Source: CBIFVZ01 sp966185765
GTDB lineage: Bacteria > Pseudomonadota > Gammaproteobacteria > Enterobacterales > Enterobacteriaceae
Assembly (NCBI GenBank): GCA_966185765.1
Contig: CBIFVZ010000021.1
Location: forward strand, 1-47,855
Direction: 5' to 3'
DNA: 47,855 nt
A model generated the notes under the pieces. That model saw only the letters and a program-made list of their open reading frames with translations. It was not told where the DNA came from and searched no databases. Of this stretch, positions 42,204 through 47,855 are shown piece after piece. Every line of letters starts with the position of its first letter. The stretch's first letter is position 1. A program made the position numbers and the translations under genes.

Positions 42204-43391
42204 TTATATTCCCAGGTTCAAATCCAGGGCCTGAACCATTTCTTCGGCCACGGCGACACCGGCGCTATCCGAATGGGCTTTGACAGACGCCAGGGTCATA
42301 TCGCCTTCCACATGCGTGTGCTCTGCCACATAACGGGCGTGGCGAATATGGGCTGCCGGTGAGCCAAGTCCCAGTGTGAAGATAACCAATAACGTATTGG
42401 TGATAACCAGGCCAAGGTAAGCGCCACCCCGCATTGAAGAACGCAACGCTATCTGCCCATCACACAATGTGGTTTGTGAGAAAAGATAATTACGTTGCGC
42501 GACAAAAAGATAGCAAGCAACACACAGAGCTGCGACGAGCAATAGTAGATAAACGCTTGAAAACAAGAACATGTTAGTGGCGGCCAGCATCGCGATATCT
42601 TCAGGGGCAGCCAATAATGAGCCAAACGATATAAGAATCATGGCAAAAATTAACACGACAAACGGTACAAAAATTAATGAAGAGACCAGGGCCATTTTCA
42701 CAAATTTTTTCTTGCTTAATACCGCCGTAAATTTCTGATTGCCAAAATACATATTATTGACATACAGATCATAACGCATTGCCGTTGCAATTCCGCTAAA
42801 GGCGATCAGCGCACCGATAAGTGCGAATATCAGGACTGTTCCTGACAGAACCATAACTACCATGAATTCCCTGAATGAAAAGAGGAGCAGCGAATTTATC
42901 AGAGAATATAATACCACCAGGCCAACCACAGTCACCAGCGGGAAACCTAACAGTACCCAGTAAGCCCGCCCTGTACGGCATTCATAGTTAAAACGCACAC
43001 CACGATAGCTACTCATAATAGCATCAAAGCGCCAGCTACGAATGATTATCCAGGGGAGAAGCAATGCAAAAACAATTAATAGTGCAGCCCCTACCGGGGG
43101 GAGAATAATAAGTAGAACATAAGTAACGATGAGGGAGAAAATAACCAACATGCGCCCTAACAAAATTTGCACCGGACGAGCATGATAATCAAATCTGTCG
43201 CCATCCAGCTCAAGATTACCATAAAAATAGCGTTTGTTACGCACTGTCGCCCAGGCTGAATATACACCCAGCGTAATAATAGAGAGTAAGATATTAACCA
43301 GCCATATTGAAAAATACTCTCCACTTTTGCCATGAAAAACAAAAGCATTATTTTTATTCGGGTGTGACGTTGTGCTGTGTGAAGCGTCCAT
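42204..43391 (-). CDS. yjgN: DUF898 inner-membrane protein YjgN
   Basis: A 395-aa protein with about nine to ten membrane segments. It begins MDASHSTTSH and has the DUF898 opening FVFHGKSGEYFSIWLVN followed by LGVYSAWATVRNKRY. It is related to E. coli YjgN (398 aa), though more divergent than its neighbours. Start ATG 43389-43391 has AAAGGAT upstream; the frame is open 22 codons further but without a ribosome-binding site. Coupled to the M48 protease gene, which suggests that the two proteins act together in the membrane. Confidence 0.88.
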   Translation of the reverse strand: MDASHSTTSHPNKNNAFVFHGKSGEYFSIWLVNILLSIITLGVYSAWATVRNKRYFYGNLELDGDRFDYHARPVQILLGRMLVIFSLIVTYVLLIILPPVGAALLIVFALLLPWIIIRSWRFDAIMSSYRGVRFNYECRTGRAYWVLLGFPLVTVVGLVVLYSLINSLLLFSFREFMVVMVLSGTVLIFALIGALIAFSGIATAMRYDLYVNNMYFGNQKFTAVLSKKKFVKMALVSSLIFVPFVVLIFAMILISFGSLLAAPEDIAMLAATNMFLFSSVYLLLLVAALCVACYLFVAQRNYLFSQTTLCDGQIALRSSMRGGAYLGLVITNTLLVIFTLGLGSPAAHIRHARYVAEHTHVEGDMTLASVKAHSDSAGVAVAEEMVQALDLNLGI

Positions 43392-43551
43392 GACATATCC
43401 TTTGTTCAAAAAAACAATACCAATCCTGCCCGAGCATTTAAGCATATTCCGTAACAATAATACATGTTGCTTTGTCTATTTTATGACGCTCTTGCCTTCT
43501 GTCCATGCTCAGTGATATTAAAGAGGCACTGGTATCATCAGAGTTATTTAT

Positions 43552-44052
43552 ATGAGAAATGTTCACATTCCCTCTCCTGAACTGCGTCGAATACAAAAAA
43601 CCGACAACCCTGTCATCGCCCGTATTATTCGCCAGGTCTCCGCCGAGTTTGGCCTTAGCGCAGATAAGGGCTATACCGTAGCCGACCCTAACCTTGATAC
43701 GCTTTATGAAACCTATAGCCAACCAGGTCATGCCTATTGGGTGGTAGAACAAGCGGGAGAGGTCACAGGCGGCGGTATCGCGCCCCTGCCCGGCGGCGAG
43801 CCGGATATTTGTGAATTGCAGAAGATGTATTTTCTCGCGCAGGCGCGCGGGCAGGGTCAGGCGAAGGCGCTGGCGCTCACCGCAATGGCATTTGCCCGCA
43901 AGCAGGGTTTTCGCCGCTGCTATCTGGAGACGACGGCTTCGCTTAAGCAGGCCATTGCACTCTATGAGCGTTTGGGTTTTGCGCATATTTCCGCGCCGCT
44001 TGGCAATACCGGGCACGTTGATTGTGAAGTACGAATGCTTAAGGTGCTTTAG
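43552..44052 (+). CDS. yjgM: GNAT N-acetyltransferase YjgM
   Basis: A 166-aa GNAT protein closely similar to E. coli YjgM: KGYTVADPNLDTLYE, ICELQKMYFL and the acetyl-CoA loop ARGQGQAKAL. Its substrate has not been settled. The end overlaps by 14 bases the convergent hypothetical gene. Confidence 0.93.
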   Translation: MRNVHIPSPELRRIQKTDNPVIARIIRQVSAEFGLSADKGYTVADPNLDTLYETYSQPGHAYWVVEQAGEVTGGGIAPLPGGEPDICELQKMYFLAQARGQGQAKALALTAMAFARKQGFRRCYLETTASLKQAIALYERLGFAHISAPLGNTGHVDCEVRMLKVL

Positions 44053-44893
44053 CGCGGCGCGGCGTATTCTCCTCCTCGAGTGCCACCGACAGACGAATAA
44101 TTGACGCCGCTTTGGGTGCCGGTAACGCCAGCACCCGCCGCCACAAAGATTGCACAATTTTGCACACCCTGCCTTCCTGCTGTAGCGTCTGCGCTTGCTG
44201 TGGTTTTGAAATCAATTCCACATCGCGGCCATACTCATTCACCAGCGCCTGTAACACTGGCAGAAAATCCTGTTGCGCCTGCGCGCGCTCGTCATCCGTC
44301 ATGGTATGGCTGTCCGGCCCGACCGCCGCACGCATCATTTGCGCATCAAGCTGCATACGCCCGGTGATGACCTCCTCGGGCAAAATATCGCTGGCATTCA
44401 CGCCGCCCCGCACTGCCGGAAACAGAAAACGAAAACAGGCATCATCGCTCTCTTTTTGCATGAGCACCGTTTGCTGCATGTTGGTCTGCATATAGCGGAT
44501 AACGCTGGCATCCGGCGCACTTTGCAGGCGCTTAACCTGCAAAGCGGTAATCTGCGGCTGCAGTGCCGCCATTATCTGTGCGCTACTGCGGCCCGCCTGC
44601 TCCAGCCCCAGCGCCTGTTTGCGCAGTTGGTTAAATAACGCTGGCTCCTGCTCACGTATTACCTGTAATACTGGCAGATGCGAGATTTCTACATCAAACG
44701 CCGCCAGCTCACTTTGCACCTCACCACCGCTGCCTGGAGGCAAAAAACGCGGCACGTCCAGCAACCTCCAGAGTACAAAAGCCGCGACCAGCACCGCCAG
44801 CGCCCAGGGCCAGCGTTTTTTACGCACTAATACCAGCACAATAAACAGCGCAGCAACGATATAAAAAGCAAGAATAAGGTACAGCCAGTTCAT
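44039..44893 (-). CDS. Hypothetical membrane-anchored protein
   Basis: A 284-aa protein I do not recognise. Residues 1-46 form two close hydrophobic helices (LYLILAFYIVAALFIVLVLV and WALAVLVAAFVLWRLL) separated by RKKR. The rest is soluble, mostly helical and Gln-rich, with no visible catalytic motif. The ribosome-binding site GAGGGAG is strong. It takes the place where yjgL lies in E. coli, but its sequence is unrelated as far as I can see. Confidence 0.75.
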   Translation of the reverse strand: MNWLYLILAFYIVAALFIVLVLVRKKRWPWALAVLVAAFVLWRLLDVPRFLPPGSGGEVQSELAAFDVEISHLPVLQVIREQEPALFNQLRKQALGLEQAGRSSAQIMAALQPQITALQVKRLQSAPDASVIRYMQTNMQQTVLMQKESDDACFRFLFPAVRGGVNASDILPEEVITGRMQLDAQMMRAAVGPDSHTMTDDERAQAQQDFLPVLQALVNEYGRDVELISKPQQAQTLQQEGRVCKIVQSLWRRVLALPAPKAASIIRLSVALEEENTPRRAKAP

Positions 44894-44951
44894 GCTACTC
44901 CCTCAATGCAGCAGCGGGAGAACACCACCCGCCGTGCTAATTTTAGGGTAT

Positions 44952-45713
44952 TTATGTCGGAACACCGCTGTGAAAACGAAATTCAGCGTCAGGAGACAGA
45001 ATAAGCTCAGCCTCGGCCTCGCCAATAGCGCGTACGCGTGGCGTTATATCCTCAGGGGAAATCTGCTGGGCCAACGCCAGATAATCCTGATAATGGCGCG
45101 CTTCAGAGCGCAGCAGCGAGATGTAAAATTTCTCCAGCGGCACGTCGAGATAGGGCGCCAGCGCGGCAAAACGCTCGCAGGAACGGGCTTCTATGTAGGC
45201 ACCACAGATGAGTTTATCGACCAGCGCCGCAGGCTCAAAGGTGCGCACTTCACGCAACAGGCCACGGGCGTAACGGCTGGCGGTAATTTTTACATAGGGA
45301 ATGTCGCGGGCAATCATCATCTCGCGTACCTGTAAGAAGTGGTGCAGTTCTTCTTTGATAAGCAGTACCATGCTGTCAATCAACGCCTGTCCCCACGGGG
45401 AGTCCGTTTGCGGCATAGCATTTTTGCCAATGCGCTTATTAAGCGCGGCAATGTCCGGCTCCGGCCCACCGCGAAAGGTGAACGCTTCGTAAGGCTCCAG
45501 CCACTCAAGCAACGTCTGCGCACCCGCTTTATCGGCCACGTATTTACGAATCAGCAGCATGGCCGTCTGGGCCGCCTTCAGCTCGCATATCATATGGTCG
45601 GTAAGTAGCAATGGCAGATTTTCCGGGCGTCTGGCCTGTTCAATCCAGGCAGCTGGCGTCGCGCAGGGTAAAAAACTGAGAACGGGAACAAGAATCTCCT
45701 GGTGGGTCATCAC
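44952..45713 (-). CDS. miaE: tRNA 2-methylthio-N6-isopentenyladenosine hydroxylase MiaE
   Basis: A 253-aa ferritin-like di-iron protein: ELHHFLQVREMM and SEARHYQDYL carry the ExxH ligands, with further Glu in helices near CELKAA and IEARSCERF. MiaE hydroxylates ms2i6A37 of tRNAs with oxygen. It is present in Salmonella and Klebsiella relatives and absent from E. coli K-12. Its place next to rraB is the usual one. Confidence 0.95.
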   Translation of the reverse strand: MMTHQEILVPVLSFLPCATPAAWIEQARRPENLPLLLTDHMICELKAAQTAMLLIRKYVADKAGAQTLLEWLEPYEAFTFRGGPEPDIAALNKRIGKNAMPQTDSPWGQALIDSMVLLIKEELHHFLQVREMMIARDIPYVKITASRYARGLLREVRTFEPAALVDKLICGAYIEARSCERFAALAPYLDVPLEKFYISLLRSEARHYQDYLALAQQISPEDITPRVRAIGEAEAELILSPDAEFRFHSGVPT

Positions 45714-45724
45714 GCTTTCCTTAA

Positions 45725-45748
45725 ATGCGGCGACGGGCGTCGCCGCAT
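45725..45748 (-). terminator. Hairpin between rraB and miaE
   Basis: ATGCGGCGACGGGCGTCGCCGCAT is a perfect 10-bp stem; on the minus strand it is followed by TTTAAGG. It probably ends or attenuates rraB transcription before miaE. Confidence 0.6.
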
Positions 45749-45765
45749 ATCAACACTATGACGGC

Positions 45766-46176
45766 TTAATGGCGCACGCCGTCGTCATCTTCATCAACGT
45801 AGTCGTCATCCTCACCATCTTCGCCGTCTTCGAAGTAGGTGCCCCAGCCGTCATACTCTACGCCGTATTTTTCCGCCACATTCATCAGTTGCTCGACCTG
45901 CGCGTCAATAAGCTCGGCATTAAGCGCACATTCACTGAGCGCGTCGCAACAGATAACGGTATCGCCCTCTTCCACTTCCAGCTCTTCAGCATCGGTGACT
46001 TCATAACCCAGTTTAAAGACTTCTACGGCCAGTTTTTCCAGTGTTTCAAAATCATCTGCCGAGAAATGGTGCTCAATGGTATACAGCGCATCTGGATCGC
46101 TGCCATCATCGAGAAGTTCTTCAATAATCAGCCGCGTTTCTTCGCGCTGCTCTTCCAGTAATTCCGGGTTTGCCAT
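45766..46176 (-). CDS. rraB: Ribonuclease E inhibitor RraB
   Basis: A 136-aa very acidic protein matching E. coli RraB (YjgD). It begins MANPELLEEQREETRLIIEE and ends in an Asp/Glu-rich tail (EDGEDGEDDDYVDEDDD). It binds RNase E and alters the degradosome. Divergent from argF/argI, as in E. coli. Confidence 0.96.
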   Translation of the reverse strand: MANPELLEEQREETRLIIEELLDDGSDPDALYTIEHHFSADDFETLEKLAVEVFKLGYEVTDAEELEVEEGDTVICCDALSECALNAELIDAQVEQLMNVAEKYGVEYDGWGTYFEDGEDGEDDDYVDEDDDGVRH

Positions 46177-46270
46177 AGCGTGGTCCTCAGTGAGTGGCAG
46201 ATACCGTTATTTTCACACACGCCCGTGATTGTCACCACCTTCCGAAGAAAAAGATTTATCATGGGGTTGA

Positions 46271-46311
46271 AAATGAATATTCATACAGATAGATTGAATT
46301 TTAATTCAATA
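46271..46311 (+). promoter_or_regulatory. Two ArgR-binding ARG boxes upstream of argF/I
   Basis: AATGAATATTCATA and ATTGAATTTTAATTCAAT are two adjacent imperfect palindromes matching the wNTnAATwwwwATTnANw consensus with a short spacer. This is the tandem arrangement that an ArgR hexamer binds, overlapping the promoter 27 bases before the start codon. Confidence 0.85.
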
Positions 46312-46337
46312 ATTAGCTTTTGCTATGAGAGGTCAGC

Positions 46338-47345
46338 ATGTCGATGTTCCAGCACCATTTCCTGAAATTACTGGATTTTACGCCCACCCAGATAGCCGGG
46401 TTACTTACCCTCGCGGCGCGCCTGAAGAAAGAGAAAAAACAGGGCAACGAAGTGCAGCACCTCACCGGGAAAAATATTGCGCTCATCTTCGAAAAAGACT
46501 CAACGCGTACACGATGCTCTTTCGAAGTTGCCGCATTTGACCAGGGCGCTCGCGTCACGTACCTCGGCCCCAGCGGCAGCCAGATTGGTCATAAAGAGTC
46601 CATTAAAGATACCGCGCGCGTGTTGGGCCACATATATGATGGCATTCAGTATCGTGGTCACGGACAGGAGATTGTTGAAACACTGGCACAATTCGCTGGC
46701 GTGCCGGTCTGGAATGGCCTGACTAACGAATATCACCCCACCCAACTGCTGGCGGACCTGCTTACCATGCAGGAACACCTGCCGGGTAAAAGCTTTAGCG
46801 AGATGACGCTTGCCTACGTCGGTGATGCTCGCAACAATATGGGCAATTCGATGCTGGAAGCCGCCGCGCTAACCGGCCTTGATTTACGCCTGGTGGCACC
46901 GCAGGCCTGCTGGCCTGACGAAGCGTTGGTTAGCGAATGTCGCGCGCTGGCCGAAAAGACCGGCGGGCGTATTACACTTTGCGAAGATATTGCACAAGGC
47001 GTTAAAGGCGCTGACTTTATTTATACTGACGTCTGGGTCTCAATGGGCGAAGCCAAAGACAAATGGGCAGAGCGTATTGCGTTGTTGCGTCCTTATCAGG
47101 TCAACAGCGCCATGCTCGCGCTGACCGGCAATCCTGAGGTGAAATTCCTGCACTGCCTGCCCGCGTTTCACGACGAGCAGACCACCGTTGGCAAACAAAT
47201 GGCGCAGGAATATGGCCTGGAAAACGGCATGGAAGTGACGGATGAGGTGTTTGAATCCGCTCACAGCATTGTATTCTCTCAAGCAGAAAACCGCATGCAT
47301 ACCATCAAGGCGGTGATGGTCGCCACCCTGGTGCCGCAGGTCTGA
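46338..47345 (+). CDS. argI: Ornithine carbamoyltransferase (ArgI/ArgF)
   Basis: A 335-aa enzyme that makes citrulline from ornithine and carbamoyl phosphate. The carbamoyl-phosphate motif KDSTRTRCSFE is near residue 55; HPTQLLADLLTMQEH and the ornithine-binding HCLPAFHDEQT (Cys near 273) are intact. It corresponds by position to E. coli argI (beside rraB and tabA). Ribosome-binding site GAGG. ARG boxes upstream indicate arginine repression. Confidence 0.96.
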   Translation: MSMFQHHFLKLLDFTPTQIAGLLTLAARLKKEKKQGNEVQHLTGKNIALIFEKDSTRTRCSFEVAAFDQGARVTYLGPSGSQIGHKESIKDTARVLGHIYDGIQYRGHGQEIVETLAQFAGVPVWNGLTNEYHPTQLLADLLTMQEHLPGKSFSEMTLAYVGDARNNMGNSMLEAAALTGLDLRLVAPQACWPDEALVSECRALAEKTGGRITLCEDIAQGVKGADFIYTDVWVSMGEAKDKWAERIALLRPYQVNSAMLALTGNPEVKFLHCLPAFHDEQTTVGKQMAQEYGLENGMEVTDEVFESAHSIVFSQAENRMHTIKAVMVATLVPQV

Positions 47346-47352
47346 GCCAGCG

Positions 47353-47374
47353 TCCTCTCCCGGCGGGGAGAGGA
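47353..47374. terminator. Hairpin between argI and tabA
   Basis: TCCTCTCCC GGC GGGGAGAGGA forms a strong stem between convergent genes. No long T-run follows, so it is a probable rather than certain terminator. Confidence 0.55.
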
Positions 47375-47382
47375 TATCTGAA

Positions 47383-47835
47383 TTACTTCACCCACAACTT
47401 GATAATAGCCTTGCGTAGCCGCGCCGGTTCACCCACGGCGCAAAGTGGCTTATGCACCTCACCAGGCCAGAAGATGACAAAATCGCCCTCATCCAACACC
47501 AGCATCTTCTCCCGCCGCCCTTCGGCCTGGAAGGCAATATCATTTTCAACCAGCCAGTCGTTGTCCGCTCGCCCACCGGGATAACAGCTGAACACCATGC
47601 CTTCGCAGCCGCGTAGCACAATGTGAATGTCGAGATAGTGCACGTGATATTCCGCCAGCCTCGCTTCCCTGGGCTCCGTCATATCCTCTGATACCTGCAC
47701 ATACAAACGATCGCCATCGATGCTATGGCGTCCCGTAAAATTGTCATCCGTGATGTAAGGTTTACACTCCTCTATGGCTTCCCGCAAATAGACGGGCAAC
47801 CAGTGCAGAGGGGCATTGATATTGCCGACAATCAT
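47383..47835 (-). CDS. tabA: YhcH/YjgK/YiaL family protein TabA
   Basis: A 150-aa cupin-like protein closely matching E. coli TabA (YjgK): VSEDMTEPREARLAEYHVHYLDIHIVL, with the putative metal-binding His and Glu, and EGDFVIFWPGEVHKPLC. E. coli TabA affects biofilm formation through toxin-antitoxin effects on fimbriae. The start ATG (47833-47835) lies 20 bases from the window end, with AGGGAGATGAA covering its ribosome-binding site. Confidence 0.93.
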   Translation of the reverse strand: MIVGNINAPLHWLPVYLREAIEECKPYITDDNFTGRHSIDGDRLYVQVSEDMTEPREARLAEYHVHYLDIHIVLRGCEGMVFSCYPGGRADNDWLVENDIAFQAEGRREKMLVLDEGDFVIFWPGEVHKPLCAVGEPARLRKAIIKLWVK

Positions 47836-47855
47836 TTCATCTCCCTGTTATATTT

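Noticed and set aside
1..47855. CRISPR array, prophage or plasmid backbone
   Set aside because: No regularly spaced repeats, cas genes, phage structural genes or replication genes were found; the only integrase is the broken one at 1871-2654.

Overview
The window is chromosomal DNA of a gamma-proteobacterium of the family Enterobacteriaceae. Nearly all core genes (rpoD, mug, ileX, nfeF/nfeR, fadH, rlmG, alx, sstT, yqjA-mzrA, yqjCDEK, lptFG, pepA, holC, valS, rraB, argF/I, tabA) match their Escherichia coli counterparts closely. The presence of miaE, which E. coli K-12 lacks, points to a Salmonella/Klebsiella/Enterobacter-like relative. I cannot name the species from sequence alone.

Layout. 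Positions 1-949 hold the end of rpoD, mug and tRNA-Ile(CAU). Positions 950-18.7 kb are accessory DNA at the ileX locus. A small island (52-aa protein, Fic protein, broken integrase) lies between two copies of the tRNA 3' end, followed by the decayed remains of a second, tandem copy. Next come a ChiC-type chitinase and an 11-kb block read leftward. Its first part is a five-gene operon: tautomerase, PsuG-like C-glycosidase, HAD phosphatase, DUF4243 oxygenase-like protein and an indigoidine-synthetase-type NRPS. Upstream of that lie a PhnY-like aldehyde dehydrogenase and a PEP-mutase-like protein, both lacking key catalytic residues, then a pair of small DMT transporters and a divergent LysR regulator. 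A yqgA gene closes the region. Positions 19.0-33.3 kb follow the E. coli order around 70 min (nfeF, nfeR, fadH, rlmG, ygjP, ygjR, alx, sstT, yqjA to yqjK), with uxa/exu missing. At about 33.37 kb the order jumps to the E. coli 96-min block (lptG, lptF, pepA, holC, valS, yjgN, yjgM, miaE, rraB, argF/I, tabA), so a rearrangement endpoint relative to E. coli lies between yqjK and lptG.

How the genes work together. The IndC-type NRPS should cyclise and oxidise glutamine. A PsuG-like enzyme could attach ribose 5-phosphate through a C-C bond, the HAD protein remove the phosphate, and the DUF4243 protein oxidise the ring. This gene set matches what is known for indigoidine and for the C-nucleoside antibiotic minimycin/oxazinomycin. 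The PEP-mutase-like/PhnY-like pair resembles a phosphonate pathway whose active sites have been rewritten or lost.

The most unusual structural signal is a ~141-bp non-coding element present three times (after alx, pepA and valS). Each copy sits in a transcription terminator, and the whole terminator hairpin (18-28 bp, different each time) is duplicated on both sides. This suggests a terminator-targeting MITE-like element. A different, multi-stem element occupies the fadH/rlmG terminator.
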